Positions 24,666-33,867 of a DNA stretch of 64,000 nt are shown here, in pieces. The stretch comes from DASTCZ01 sp035308165 (GTDB lineage Bacteria > Acidobacteriota > Terriglobia > Acidiferrales > UBA7541): NCBI GenBank assembly GCA_035308165.1, contig DATGHC010000033.1:1-64000 (forward strand), given 5' to 3'. Every line of letters starts with the position of its first letter. Positions within the stretch are counted from its first letter, which is position 1. Made by a program: the position numbers and the translations under genes. The notes below the pieces were generated by a model that was not told the origin of the DNA, did no database searches, and worked only from the letters and a program-made list of their open reading frames with translations.

Positions 24666-27128
24666 TCACACGCGCTGGATCTTCAAAGCCGTGTATTCCC
24701 GCTCGAGCTCAGTTAACAGCCGTTGAAAGCGAGGATCGGGCCGCAGGCTTTCGTAAAACGGATTCAACTTAAAGAAGGGCCAGCAGGCGTTGCCGGTGTC
24801 CACACTGCGCTCCAGCCAACCCATAGCTTTGTCCAAGTCTCGCAGCACGGCATAGGTCGAGGCGATTTGATCGTAGGTGTGATGGGTATGTCCGAATGAG
24901 TGCGGTGATTCCTGCGCTCTGCGAACGCACTCAAGCGCCTCGGTGGCCTCGCCGCGCCGGGCGTGCAGCATCCCCTGGAGGCTTATAATCAACGGCTCAT
25001 TTGGGTAGAGCTTTAGCGCCGCCGCCAACCGTCGCTCGGCCAGATCGAGATCTCCGCTCATTAGCGCGGGTTGAGGGTGAAACCAGCGGGCATACATGCC
25101 CTCCGGCCTTTCTCGAATCCACTCTTCTGCGGCCTGCTCGGCTAGCACGAACTCCCCGCTGTAGAGATAGAGATAATCCAGGTTATTGCTGCGCGTCTTT
25201 GGTTTTGACCGCCGCGACCGTTCGTGCGCGATGCGCGCCTCTTCAAACCGCCCGATGTGCAAGCAGATGGCGGCCATGCGGTTGTGGGCGCGCTCCAGAT
25301 TAGGCTGCGCTGCCAGTACCTGTTCGAGCTCCGCGATGGCCTCCGCGTGCTGGAAATTCTTGGCCGGACTCCAGAGGATAAATGAGCGAGCCAGATGTCC
25401 CTCCGCCAGCATGGGATCCAGCGTCAGGGCTCGGCGGCAGTGGCGTTCTGCCTTTTCCAGCCAGGTATGCTGCGAGTCGAATTCGTAGTGGATATGCGTT
25501 GAAACATAGGATAGCGTGGCGTGCGCCAGAGCAAACTCTGGGTCAAGCTCGACGGACCTGGACAGGTGCTCGACGGCGCTTCGCAGTGTTTCTATCCGGT
25601 CGGAATAGCTCTCGCGGAGCCCCAACATGAACTCGTTGTAAGCTTCCGGGTCGTCGCTGTACCTGTCGCGAGACTTCGGAGCATGCCCCGGAAACCGTGT
25701 ACGCAGTGATTCCACAACTCGCCGTCCGATTTCGTCTTGCACTTCGAAGACGTCTTCCATCACGAAGTCATGCTTTTCCGAGAAAGAGATCTTTTGCGTC
25801 GCACCATCAAAGAGTTGCATCGAAACTCGCCAGCGCGGCCCCTGCTTCTGGACATTCCCCTGCAAGACGTGGCGTACCCCCAGTTCGCGGCAAGTTTGGG
25901 CGGGATCGGTCCCGGCCGCATAATTGAGGACCGCGGATGTCGGAACCACGGCAATATCTTCAAGAGTCCCCAGCATTGTAATCAGGGCATCGGCGAATCC
26001 CAGCGAGAACGCTTTGCGTTCTTCAACTTCGCTCAAGAAAACAAAAGGTAGTACGGCAATCGACGTAAATGGCTTCGAACTGGCCCCGGTCTCGCCAAGG
26101 GATCGCTGCGGAGCCGCTCGGCTAGCCAGCGCATCCAAGACGGCTTCGGCCGACGGAAATCGTTCCGCAGGATCCTTGCATAGCAGTTTCTGAACAATCG
26201 GGGCTAACTCAACATGCAACGGACAAATCGCCTCCATTGCAGGAGGGTCATCGTGAAGAATTGCGTGCATCATCTCGATTGCTGAAGTACCAGGCCAAGG
26301 GTGTTGCCCCATCAACATTTCATTGAGAATGATCCCTAGAGCGAATAAGTCGCTGCGCTGATCGACTGCTCGTCCCAGGATCTGTTCCGGCGACATGTAA
26401 GCGGCTGTGCCGACCATCTGCCCGGCAACAGTTTCGCCGGCCGTGGTTCTGTTCGAGTCAGAAGCTCCCGGCGCGCGCTTAGCAAGACCAAAATCCAGCA
26501 CCTTCACATAGCCATCGGGGCGAACCATGATGTTCGCGGGCTTCAGATCGCGATGCACAATGCCCGCACGGTGTGCTGCACGAAGCGCCTCAAGCACCTG
26601 TCTTGTGATCTCGACGCTGCGCTCCGCGACAGGTGCGCGCTTGAGCATGTCGCGCAAAGTTTCGCCTTCCACGAGTTCCATCACCAGGTAGTTCGGGCCG
26701 ACATCGTAAAGCGTGCAGATGTTTGGATGGTTCAGCGCGGATATCGCCCGCGCCTCGCGCTCAAACTGCCCGCTGTACCGCTCGTGGGAAATCTTAATGG
26801 CGACTTTGCGTACGAGCCGAGTATCCTCTGCGAGATAGACTTCTCCCATCCCGCCCGTCCCCAGCAGCCACAGAATCTTGTATGGCCCCAGGGTTTCTCC
26901 GAGTTTCAAGGGTGTCTGGGCCGTCGCGAAGGCGTCGGCAGCGGCCCATGCGGTTTGGGCGACCAGCGTTACGGTGGAGCTGCTCTGCGCTAGCAGGGAT
27001 TCCACTTCCCGGCGCAGTTCGACATCATCTTGACAGGCTTCAGCCAGGAAGCTATCTACCCGTGCCGGATCCTGTTCTCGGGCCAAATGGTAAACCTGTT
27101 CAATTTGTTGCCAGCGTTCGGGGTTCAT
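24666..27128 (-). CDS. Ser/Thr protein kinase with TolB-like and TPR regions
   Basis: An 820-residue soluble protein. A short acidic N-terminal region is followed by a complete Hanks-type kinase domain (about 82-340): GTGGMGEVYLAED glycine loop, VAIKI lysine, HRDLKPANI catalytic loop near 193, KVLDFGLAK and MSPEQI. Next is a TolB-N/adenylate-cyclase-associated region (TSIAVLPFVFLSEVEERKAF and GVRHVLQGNVQKQG, about 360-470), then TPR-like helical repeats (AVEHLSRSVELDPEFALAHA). No TM helix is seen. Such kinases are numerous in acidobacteria and planctomycetes and phosphorylate unknown partners. It begins MNPERWQQIEQVYHLARE, a common N-terminal tag of this subgroup. It is divergent from the VOC gene. 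Confidence 0.9.
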   Translation of the reverse strand: MNPERWQQIEQVYHLAREQDPARVDSFLAEACQDDVELRREVESLLAQSSSTVTLVAQTAWAAADAFATAQTPLKLGETLGPYKILWLLGTGGMGEVYLAEDTRLVRKVAIKISHERYSGQFEREARAISALNHPNICTLYDVGPNYLVMELVEGETLRDMLKRAPVAERSVEITRQVLEALRAAHRAGIVHRDLKPANIMVRPDGYVKVLDFGLAKRAPGASDSNRTTAGETVAGQMVGTAAYMSPEQILGRAVDQRSDLFALGIILNEMLMGQHPWPGTSAIEMMHAILHDDPPAMEAICPLHVELAPIVQKLLCKDPAERFPSAEAVLDALASRAAPQRSLGETGASSKPFTSIAVLPFVFLSEVEERKAFSLGFADALITMLGTLEDIAVVPTSAVLNYAAGTDPAQTCRELGVRHVLQGNVQKQGPRWRVSMQLFDGATQKISFSEKHDFVMEDVFEVQDEIGRRVVESLRTRFPGHAPKSRDRYSDDPEAYNEFMLGLRESYSDRIETLRSAVEHLSRSVELDPEFALAHATLSYVSTHIHYEFDSQHTWLEKAERHCRRALTLDPMLAEGHLARSFILWSPAKNFQHAEAIAELEQVLAAQPNLERAHNRMAAICLHIGRFEEARIAHERSRRSKPKTRSNNLDYLYLYSGEFVLAEQAAEEWIRERPEGMYARWFHPQPALMSGDLDLAERRLAAALKLYPNEPLIISLQGMLHARRGEATEALECVRRAQESPHSFGHTHHTYDQIASTYAVLRDLDKAMGWLERSVDTGNACWPFFKLNPFYESLRPDPRFQRLLTELEREYTALKIQRV

Positions 27129-27482
27129 GGCCGCAGTCAGAATAATTGATCTTACGATCTTATTTCACAATAATCGAAATCGTGCAATCCGTTCAATGCT
27201 GCACGCGCCCCGCAACCCAGACAGCCGAAATTCTGGGCATATCATCGACAGACAAGAAGTAATCCGTTTCGTCCGTCACGCAGCCCACTGGCGGCGATTC
27301 TTCCTCTGTTCCCACGCCGCCTCCAACTTCCGATGCCACTCGGCCGCTCTTTCCGATGGCCAGCCCGTCAACCGGTAGGGTCTCTGTTTGGGGCAGACTG
27401 AGAAACTATCAAAGGCTTAACTAGGGAGACGACTTTTCATTGGCTGTGCTAGAGTTGGCGGCTAACCCGGTGGAGGTAAGTC
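27129..27482. other. Divergent intergenic region, 354 bp
   Basis: Lies between the kinase and VOC starts. It has a short direct repeat GATCTTAC/GATCTTAT near 27147-27162 close to the kinase start, an extended -10 candidate at 27445-27455 for the VOC gene, and no coding frame. Confidence 0.45.
27445..27455 (+). promoter_or_regulatory. Extended -10 element for the VOC gene
   Basis: TGTGCTAGAGT is a TGn-type extended -10 lying 28 nt before ATG 27483. No convincing -35 is seen. The same string occurs at 43898-43908, and a variant with ATT in place of AGT lies on the minus strand at 292-302. Confidence 0.4.
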
Positions 27483-27929
27483 ATGTCCAGCGCACCAGTT
27501 ATGAGTGCCAACGTTAAGCAGTCCGTCCCATTTTTCGGCGTGACCCATATGGAGGCTTCGCTAAGGTTTTACGTCGACGGACTTGGGTTTCAAATGAAGA
27601 ACTGGTGGATTCCGGATCGGGTCGAGGACAACCCTGACGGGCGAATCCGCTGGTGCTGGTTGGAGCGCGGCAATGTCGCCATCATGCTCCAGGAGTTTCG
27701 AACGGACCGGCGACCAACTGAAACGCTTGGGACCGGAGTACACACGTGCATCATGTGTGAGGACGCTCTGGCGCTGTATCGTGAGTTCAAATCACGCGGC
27801 ATACAAACACGAAAACGTCCGTTTGTCGGGAACCGTCTTTGGGTTGTGCCCGTTACGGACCCTGACGGATACCTCATTGAATTCGAAAGCCCTACCGATG
27901 CTCCCGAGGAAAGTGAGCTTGAAGAGTAG
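27483..27929 (+). CDS. VOC family protein (glyoxalase/bleomycin-resistance-like)
   Basis: A 148-residue cytoplasmic protein with one vicinal-oxygen-chelate domain. It contains VTHMEASLRFYVDGLGFQMK, RIRWCWLERGNVAIMLQEF and VVPVTDPDGYLIEFESP, the last being the standard DPDGxxIEF strand with the terminal metal-ligand Glu. The ligand and reaction vary widely in this superfamily (glyoxalase I, fosfomycin or bleomycin resistance, dioxygenases), so no function is claimed. A GGAGGTAAG ribosome site precedes the ATG. Confidence 0.88.
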   Translation: MSSAPVMSANVKQSVPFFGVTHMEASLRFYVDGLGFQMKNWWIPDRVEDNPDGRIRWCWLERGNVAIMLQEFRTDRRPTETLGTGVHTCIMCEDALALYREFKSRGIQTRKRPFVGNRLWVVPVTDPDGYLIEFESPTDAPEESELEE

Positions 27930-28065
27930 GGCCACCATCACACTCCGCCAAAGTCGGATTTGCTGCATTAGGTTGTTTGGCACCACTGCCACTTCGTTCA
28001 TTACATGCGTTGACGAGCGACGGGGACTGCCGTCAAACTGAGACCCTACTGTTCAGCCGTTTTGA

Positions 28066-28094
28066 TTGACGACTACCCAACCCAAGCCTAGAAT
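28066..28094 (+). promoter_or_regulatory. Predicted sigma70 promoter
   Basis: TTGACG (28066-28071), 17-nt spacer, TAGAAT (28089-28094), about 45 nt before ATG 28140. Confidence 0.6.
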
Positions 28095-28139
28095 GGCCAC
28101 TCAAGTGCTAGGTATTAGAGTTAGGGAGGGCCCCAGCCC

Positions 28140-28625
28140 ATGCGTTGTATCGCCCTGCTTTCCTTGTGTTTTTTCAGCTGCCTTGCAACCTTTGCCCAAA
28201 CACAGAAAACTACCGTCGTGCCTGTCCATGTTGCCGCCGGGACCGTCCTCACTTTTCATCTGCAAACTCGCATGAACCCAAGCAGCGAAAATGAAACCGA
28301 CAAATTGCCCAAGGGAACGGTCCTGAAGGTGAAACTTTCGCAATCTTTGGATTCCGCCGTGGATCACGACGGAACTGAATTCCACGGGGTCGTCGTCTCC
28401 TCCGTAACTTCGGGAAATCGCATTATCGTCCACCCGGACGCGGAAATTAGTGGAGTCCTGGCGCTGTTGAGAAGCAAGTCCCATCCGGAGGGATTCCGCT
28501 ACGAACTTCTGATTACGGGGATGAAAGACCAGGGAAAGTCCTACGACATTACGGCTTCACTTAATCCTTCTTTTTTCGACGAATCCGCCCCGGTGGCAGC
28601 CCCTGCTCCGAAGCCAACAAACTAG
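28140..28625 (+). CDS. Secreted protein of unknown function
   Basis: A 161-residue protein with a signal peptide (about 1-20, ending CLATFAQ). The mature domain has LPKGTVLKVKLSQSLDSAVD followed by GTEFHGVVVSSVTSGNRIIV and HPDAEISGVLALLRS. A 'LPKGTxLxVxLxxxLDS...G..F.G.V' beta pattern recurs among small exported acidobacterial proteins, but I know no assigned function. The C-terminus is Ala/Pro-rich. It has its own promoter and a GGGAGGG ribosome site, suggesting independent expression. Confidence 0.75.
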   Translation: MRCIALLSLCFFSCLATFAQTQKTTVVPVHVAAGTVLTFHLQTRMNPSSENETDKLPKGTVLKVKLSQSLDSAVDHDGTEFHGVVVSSVTSGNRIIVHPDAEISGVLALLRSKSHPEGFRYELLITGMKDQGKSYDITASLNPSFFDESAPVAAPAPKPTN

Positions 28626-28871
28626 TCTAGCCTTTGATCCGCCTGAAACCCCCTTTCACAGGCCTAGGACCATCCAATTGGAAGAATTTGGCCCAACAAA
28701 GCAGAGATTACCAGTTTTATTACCTCCCCTGATGCTCTTGTAAGTTCCGAACTTCCCCACAAGTCACTCATTATCTGTTAGATAGCAAGAATCTGTTCAA
28801 TGAAACGAGTACGGCACTCCTCATGCTTATATATAAGCTGGCCAGCCCTGAACTCTCAGGAGGTCAGGAGA

Positions 28872-29258
28872 ATGAGGAAGCAAACGCGTCTAGCTTTGGC
28901 TGGCGTTGTATTTCTGATGTTCGTTGTGGCAGTTTGGTCGGTTCCTTCAGCCGCACATTATTCCAATTCACTTTCAGCTGTGACCATCGCGCAGGATGCC
29001 CCGCAAACTCAATCGGTCTCCGGCACGATTTCAGCTGTAAACAAGACTAATTTCGTCCTCACCTTGCAAACCGTAAAAGGGAGCGGATTGGAGACCGTCT
29101 CGCAGCAGGATCCTCCAAAGAGCATGACATTCCAGATTGACAACAACACCACGATCGAAGGCAAGTTGGCAGTCGGATCTAACGCGGAAGTCACTTATCG
29201 TGACGACCGCAGCGGAAACCACATGGCCATCGGCGTCAAAGTGACCCCGAAGAGCTAA
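28872..29258 (+). CDS. Secreted small protein, DUF5666-like OB-type domain (tentative)
   Basis: A 128-residue protein with a signal peptide (about 1-28, LALAGVVFLMFVVAVWSVPS). The mature part reads TQSVSGTISAVNKTNFVLTL, then MTFQIDNNTTIEGKLAVGSN and AEVTYRDDRSGNHMAIGVKV. The order SGTI-x-x-V ... F-x-I-D-x-x-T ... G-x-x-V-x-V resembles the repeating unit of DUF5666-type OB-fold proteins. Function unknown. ATG 28872 was chosen because the AGGAGGTCAGGAG ribosome region lies directly before it and the signal peptide begins there; the longer reading from 28800 has no support. A hairpin terminator follows. Confidence 0.75.
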   Translation: MRKQTRLALAGVVFLMFVVAVWSVPSAAHYSNSLSAVTIAQDAPQTQSVSGTISAVNKTNFVLTLQTVKGSGLETVSQQDPPKSMTFQIDNNTTIEGKLAVGSNAEVTYRDDRSGNHMAIGVKVTPKS

Positions 29259-29289
29259 GCGGCCAGCACGGACTGGTGTTTTCTGATTT

Positions 29290-29340
29290 GGGGGCCGGCG
29301 AAGACTATTTCTAGTTTTCGCCGGTCCCCTTCCGTTTTAG
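29290..29340 (+). terminator. Predicted rho-independent terminator
   Basis: GGGGCCGGCGAA pairs with TTCGCCGGTCCCC (one bulged base), loop about 14 nt, followed by TTCCGTTTTA. It lies about 30 nt after the stop codon at 29258. Confidence 0.65.
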
Positions 29341-29554
29341 TAGGCACTGGAATCGCTGGTCTTAGCCTCGCTTACCCTCAATTTCAGCCGGACCTTCTTT
29401 GCCAGGTCAAAGTTGAATGCCCGGAAGCTGGCTCGCTGCCAGCGGCTCACGACACATTCATGGTCAAATCCATTGCCACAAAGTGGTTATAATGCCCACC
29501 TAGCTTGCCGTCTAGATTCGAGGACGCACTGAACCTGGAAAACGGAGATCGAAA

Positions 29555-30472
29555 TTGAACATTCCCTCTTTTTGCATTCTCTCCAGCGAATCTATCTTCG
29601 CTTCGATTACAGGGATCGTGTTCTGGGCTTATTTCGCTGGAATCGCCATTCTGGCCATCGGCATTTTTACCTACGGCAAGGAAGCATTCCGCGCCCACGG
29701 CACAGAAAAGCTCCTGACTTTGAGTCCCATATTATATGCCGTTCCCATGGCCGTTTTCGCTTCCCAGCATTTCACAGAGAGTAAAGCGGTTTCGACGCTG
29801 GTGCCGCATTGGCTTCCGTGGCATTTGTTTTGGACTTATTTTGTCGGCACTGCCGTGATCGCTGCATCCCTGGGCATCGTCGCAGAGATACAAGCGCGAT
29901 TGGCCGGTATCCTCTTGGGCGTCTTGCTCATTATCTTCGAGTTGCTGCTGCACATCCCCTTCATATTGGCCCATCCAAAAAACGTAATCGGGTGGTCCAT
30001 AGCGCTCCGAGATCTAGCTTTCAGCGGCGGTGCACTGGCTTTTGCCGCAATTCAAGGTGGAGACCGGAAAACTGGAGGCGCGAATTATCTCGCAATCCTT
30101 GCCCGTTTATTTATTTCGGTGCCTGCAATCTTTTTTGGTGTGGAACACTTTCTTCATCCCGAATTTATGCCCGGCGTTGACTTTGACCGGAGTATGCCCG
30201 CCTGGGTTCCAGCACCCGTATTCTGGAGTTACTTTGCCGGAACGGTTTTTCTTATTGCCGGCGCGAGTCTCCTCTTGAATATGAAGTCACGGTTTGCAGC
30301 AATGTGCCTCGGATACATGGCTCTTATTTTGATCTTATTTGTATATCTGCCTATATTGGTTGCCAAGCCGCTGGACATAGACAACGGTCTTAATTTTCTC
30401 GTAAGTATGTTGGCCTTCAGCGGGGCTTCCTTGCTTCTCGCGAAAGCCATGTCATGTCCCGCGCCTGTGTAG
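29555..30472 (+). CDS. DoxX-like polytopic membrane protein
   Basis: A 305-residue protein with about eight TM helices arranged as two related halves: FWAYFAGIAILAIGIFTYGK plus FASQHFTESKAVSTLVPHWL in the first, and FWSYFAGTVFLIAGASLLLN plus FGVEHFLHPEFMPGVDFDRS in the second. Each half has the 'x-HF...P.W.P....W.Y..G' order seen in DoxX-like membrane proteins. The role is unknown; DoxX relatives have been tied to redox and stress functions. It starts with TTG 29555, supported by CGGAG 7 nt upstream; no ATG fits. A TATAAT (29488-29493) without a good -35 lies upstream. Confidence 0.72.
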   Translation: MNIPSFCILSSESIFASITGIVFWAYFAGIAILAIGIFTYGKEAFRAHGTEKLLTLSPILYAVPMAVFASQHFTESKAVSTLVPHWLPWHLFWTYFVGTAVIAASLGIVAEIQARLAGILLGVLLIIFELLLHIPFILAHPKNVIGWSIALRDLAFSGGALAFAAIQGGDRKTGGANYLAILARLFISVPAIFFGVEHFLHPEFMPGVDFDRSMPAWVPAPVFWSYFAGTVFLIAGASLLLNMKSRFAAMCLGYMALILILFVYLPILVAKPLDIDNGLNFLVSMLAFSGASLLLAKAMSCPAPV

Positions 30473-30492
30473 CTCAGCCCTTCCATGAGCTA
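30470..30492 (+). terminator. Possible hairpin at gene end
   Basis: A perfect 7-bp stem TAGCTCA/TGAGCTA with a 9-nt loop starts at the TAG stop of the membrane protein gene. No T-run follows, so terminator function is doubtful. Confidence 0.3.
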
Positions 30493-30660
30493 AACGGTGC
30501 AACGGAAAACCCTCGCCCTGCCAACTATGGTCGCCATATTGGAGGTTGACCCCAAACCGCCGGATTAGAGACACTAGTAAGCCGCGCGAAGGCACAACGC
30601 ACTGTTGGGGTGGGTCTGGTACCCGCCCGGCCCGGTTCCTGATTTGAGGTGAATCACGAC

Positions 30661-31917
30661 ATGATAAAGCCCACCGTTCCACGACCCATCGTTGAGGAAC
30701 TGAATCCGCCCACCCGGCTGATGCTTACGCCCGGGCCCTCCTCCTGCCACCCGCGCATTTACCGCGCTCTGGCCACGCCCCTGGTGGGGCACATGGACCC
30801 CTATTTCAACGACGTCCTGATCCCCGACATTGCCAAGCTGATGCGCTACGTTTTTCAGACCGAAAACAAAATCACCTTTCCAATTTCGGCTTCCGGTTCG
30901 GGCGGCATCGAAGCCGCGGTGCTGAATCCTTTGGAACAGGGCGACGAGGCTATAATCTGCGTCAACGGATGGTTTTCTGAGCGCATGGCCATCATCGCTG
31001 ACCGCTCGGCCGCGAAGATTCATCGCGTGGAAGCCCCCTACGGTCGCACGGTTGATCTCGAGGACGTTCGCCGCGTGGGCAAAGGACGCAAGATCAAGAT
31101 CCTTGGCCTGGCACACGGCGAAACTTCCACAGGAGTGATTCAGAATCTGGACGAATATCGCAAAGTAGCCGATGAGCTGGGCGCGCTTCTGGTGGTGGAT
31201 GCGGTCGCCACGCTGGCCGGCGTTCCTCTGGGAATTGATCAGCAGCGCATAGACATCTGCTTCAGTGGAACGCAGAAAGCGCTGAGCGCTCCTCCAGGAA
31301 TGGCGCCGATTACGGTGAGCGCGCGCGCCGCGGAAGTGATCAGCACGCGCAAAACGAAGGTGCAGAGCTGGTACTTCGATTTGAACAACACCATGACCAT
31401 GTGGGGCAGCGAGCGGCTCTATCACCACACTCCGCCGATTTCGCTGATGTATGCGTTGCGAGAAGCCATGCGCATGGTGGCCGAAGAAACTCTGGAGGCG
31501 CGCTGGGAGCGGCACCGCCAGAATCAGTTGGCGCTGATCGCGGGGATCGAGGCGCTGGGGCTGACCTGCTTCGTACAGGAGGCGGCCGACCGGCTCCCCA
31601 CCGTCACTGCGGTGAACGTGCCCGAGAGCGTTGAGGACATCAGATTCCGCAAGCAATTACTGAGCGAATTTGGAATTGAAATTTCGGGAGGCTTTGGCCC
31701 GCTGAAGGGAAAAATGTGGAGAGTTGGTTTGATGGGCTTCTGCAGCCAGCGAAACAATGTGCTGCTGTTCCTTGCGGCCATGGAGAAGCTGCTGATTGAT
31801 CACGGCCACCGCGCGGCTCCTGGAGCAGGGGTGGGAGCCGCCGTGCGTAGCTACACGCAGAGCGCTGCTGCAACAGTGACGACCTATCAGCCCGTGGCGA
31901 TTGCCGCCCGCAGATAA
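30661..31917 (+). CDS. Class V aminotransferase (alanine-glyoxylate aminotransferase family)
   Basis: A 418-residue PLP enzyme. It begins with LMLTPGPSSCHPRIYRALAT and GHMDPYFNDVL, typical of the AGXT / serine-glyoxylate / purine-catabolism (PucG) group. SASGSGGIEAAVLNPLEQGD lies near the phosphate pocket, LAHGETSTGVIQNLDEY and LLVVDAVATLAG provide the cofactor-stacking Asp, and FSGTQKALSAPPG carries the Schiff-base Lys206. It probably transfers an amino group between a small amino acid and glyoxylate or pyruvate; the exact pair is not determined. The C-terminus has an extra Ala/Thr-rich stretch of about 35 residues. ATG 30661 was chosen over the in-frame GTG 30649 because GAGGTGA lies 9 nt upstream. 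Confidence 0.9.
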   Translation: MIKPTVPRPIVEELNPPTRLMLTPGPSSCHPRIYRALATPLVGHMDPYFNDVLIPDIAKLMRYVFQTENKITFPISASGSGGIEAAVLNPLEQGDEAIICVNGWFSERMAIIADRSAAKIHRVEAPYGRTVDLEDVRRVGKGRKIKILGLAHGETSTGVIQNLDEYRKVADELGALLVVDAVATLAGVPLGIDQQRIDICFSGTQKALSAPPGMAPITVSARAAEVISTRKTKVQSWYFDLNNTMTMWGSERLYHHTPPISLMYALREAMRMVAEETLEARWERHRQNQLALIAGIEALGLTCFVQEAADRLPTVTAVNVPESVEDIRFRKQLLSEFGIEISGGFGPLKGKMWRVGLMGFCSQRNNVLLFLAAMEKLLIDHGHRAAPGAGVGAAVRSYTQSAAATVTTYQPVAIAARR

Positions 31918-32007
31918 ATCTTGAAGTGGATTATGCAGCGTCAGGCTTGAGCAAGGGATTGAGTTTTGCAGTGCTCCGGCAAATCGGGGCGGATTTGAAT
32001 ATCCAAA

Positions 32008-32385
32008 ATGTCCGAAAAAACTATTTCTATCCCAAACATCGGCGCCATGAGCGAATTCGTAGGCGCTTTCGACGTGCCTTCAAAACTCACCGACCAGGTT
32101 TACCACTGCCGCTTCTCGCACATGTGGAACGGCATTGCCACGCGCCACGCCGACACGATTGACACCAAGTTTTTCGTGGACGGCCGTGGAGTCGTGGTGG
32201 GATTGGCGCACACTGCATTTTATGATTTTCGCGCCCGCACCGGACGCGATCTCACCGACCGTGAGGCCAGCTACATTGCCGCGGAATACTTGCGCGAGAG
32301 ATTGGAAGAGGAGGACGAACACTCTCTGTACGATGTTCAGAAAGAAGACGTTTCACGCCTGATTGCACGATTCCGAATGTCCTGA
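32008..32385 (+). CDS. Small hypothetical protein
   Basis: A 125-residue protein that I do not recognise. It is acidic, without a signal peptide or TM helix. Segments include HCRFSHMWNGIATRHADTID, KFFVDGRGVVVGLAHTAFYD and DREASYIAAEYLRERLEEED; the last is a probable amphipathic helix. Composition and length favour a real cytoplasmic protein. It follows the aminotransferase by 90 bp on the same strand and may be transcribed with it, although no strong ribosome site is seen before ATG 32008. Confidence 0.6.
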   Translation: MSEKTISIPNIGAMSEFVGAFDVPSKLTDQVYHCRFSHMWNGIATRHADTIDTKFFVDGRGVVVGLAHTAFYDFRARTGRDLTDREASYIAAEYLRERLEEEDEHSLYDVQKEDVSRLIARFRMS

Positions 32386-32424
32386 TTACGGACGCAGAAG
32401 CACACCCGAAAAGCAACTTACACA

Positions 32425-32604
32425 CTACGCATCCGAAAGCGAACCGCTGTCCAGATTCACCACGCCGCCGCTTTCGCCCGGCTCGTAAATTTCGCCGCAA
32501 TCGAGACACTCCCAATATTCAGCGTCCTCGTCGCGGGCGATAAGCCGCCGGCGCGTGTGCGGGCATTGCGCCACGTTCGGATTTGTTCCGGCAGGATCAG
32601 CCAT
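32425..32604 (-). CDS. Small zinc-ribbon-like protein
   Basis: A 59-residue minus-strand protein. It has one CPHTRRRL and one YWECLDCGEIYEPGE segment; the spacing C-P-H ... C-x-x-C is that of a single small zinc ribbon, with His possibly as the fourth ligand. It may bind nucleic acid or simply be structural. The ATG at 32604 was chosen because the residues upstream of it look non-coding. Confidence is limited by its size. It is convergent with the gene at 32008 and divergent from the AI-2E-type permease, 91 bp away. Confidence 0.5.
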   Translation of the reverse strand: MADPAGTNPNVAQCPHTRRRLIARDEDAEYWECLDCGEIYEPGESGGVVNLDSGSLSDA

Positions 32605-32695
32605 GATGGAACCAAGACTCCAACTGCAAAGGATTATATACTGGCGCGCGCAAATAGGCGCTTGCCCACGCAGGCAAGCGATACGCTGAACACTG

Positions 32696-33766
32696 ATGCC
32701 GCCCACCAGCAGAGATCACGATACGCAGGAGTCGAGCCGAGGGCGGCTTTCGTCGCTGCTGTTCTACGGCGCGGTGATTCTGCTCGGGTACCTGATCTAT
32801 CTGGTGTTCGCACCTTTCCTTGTGCCGCTCGGCTGGGCGGCGATATTGGTGGTGATGTTCCATCCGTGGCATGCACGGCTGGCGCGGCGAATGGGAGACA
32901 CTCGAGCCGCTGCGTTCAGCACCGCGAGCGTTACGTGCGTGCTGATCCTGCCCGTGCTGGGCGTGGCGACGCTATTCGTTCACGAAGCGTATCAAGCGGC
33001 GGTGGGGATGCAATCCGCATTCGCGCAAGGACACATGCCCTGGGTGAATCAGGCCTGGCGCTGGCTGGTCTCGCATTCACCGGGTGGCACCGGCCGCGAC
33101 CTCTCCTCTCTCGTTAGCCAGGCGGGGGAGACCCTCGGCGGCCGCGCCGCCGAACTGCTGGGGGCGGTGCTCACCCACACGGCGGCATTCTTCTTCCAGC
33201 TTTTCGTGACATTGTTTGCGCTGTTTTATTTTTTTAGGGACGGCGACTACCTGATGAAGATTCTGAGGGGATTGCTGCCGCTTGAAAAAGCTTCGCGTGA
33301 GCGAATGATTGCCGGAGCACGTGAGTTGATCCGCGCGAGCGTCACAACCAGCCTGGTGATCGCGGGATTGCAGGGGATCCTGTGCGGTATTGCGTTTTAT
33401 GCGGTGGGAATCAGTACGCCGGTGTTTTGGGGAGTAGCGATGGCGTTTTTTTCACTGGTTCCGGTGGTCGGGTCGGCGTTGATTTGGGGGCCGGCAACAG
33501 TGTGGCTGCTTTCAGCCGGGCAGTGGGGACACGCGATTGTGCTGGTGACAATTTGCGGGGGCGTGACAAGCGTGGTGGATAGCTTCCTTCGTCCGCTGCT
33601 GCTGAGCGGGCACGCGCGTTTGAATGCCTTGCTGGTTTTTATCAGCGTGCTCGGAGGCGTGGCAGTTTTTGGCGCGATCGGACTGGTGCTGGGGCCGATT
33701 GTTGTGGCTGCAGCGGCGGGAGTTCTGGAGGCGTATACGCGCGTTGAGCCGGTGCCAACGGATTAA
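32696..33766 (+). CDS. AI-2E family (TqsA/PerM-like) membrane transporter
   Basis: A 356-residue protein with about eight TM helices. Seen: LFYGAVILLGYLIYLVFAPF and LGWAAILVVMFHPWHARLAR at the N-terminus, FALFYFFRDGDYLMKILRGL centrally, ARELIRASVTTSLVIAGLQG, and the family segments FWGVAMAFFSLVPVVGSALI and GGVTSVVDSFLRPLLLSG. AI-2E family members export small molecules or sodium; calling it an autoinducer exporter would go beyond the evidence. No ribosome site is seen before ATG 32696, but the family N-terminus fits. Confidence 0.9.
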   Translation: MPPTSRDHDTQESSRGRLSSLLFYGAVILLGYLIYLVFAPFLVPLGWAAILVVMFHPWHARLARRMGDTRAAAFSTASVTCVLILPVLGVATLFVHEAYQAAVGMQSAFAQGHMPWVNQAWRWLVSHSPGGTGRDLSSLVSQAGETLGGRAAELLGAVLTHTAAFFFQLFVTLFALFYFFRDGDYLMKILRGLLPLEKASRERMIAGARELIRASVTTSLVIAGLQGILCGIAFYAVGISTPVFWGVAMAFFSLVPVVGSALIWGPATVWLLSAGQWGHAIVLVTICGGVTSVVDSFLRPLLLSGHARLNALLVFISVLGGVAVFGAIGLVLGPIVVAAAAGVLEAYTRVEPVPTD

Positions 33767-33867
33767 GCGGGACGATTCTCGTACAGATAAGTTTTCATCC
33801 TTCCATTAAGTTGTGTACTAGACAACCGCCGGCTAGGAAGCGGAATCCCAAAGATGGGGGTGGTCCG

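Noticed and set aside
27147..27162. Operator from the GATCTTAC/GATCTTAT direct repeat near the kinase start
   Set aside because: Only two short imperfect copies, no dyad symmetry and no third copy; chance is likely.
30574..31656. 360-codon minus-strand reading opposite the aminotransferase
   Set aside because: His/Gln/Arg-rich, no recognisable motif, and fully contained opposite an enzyme with intact catalytic residues.
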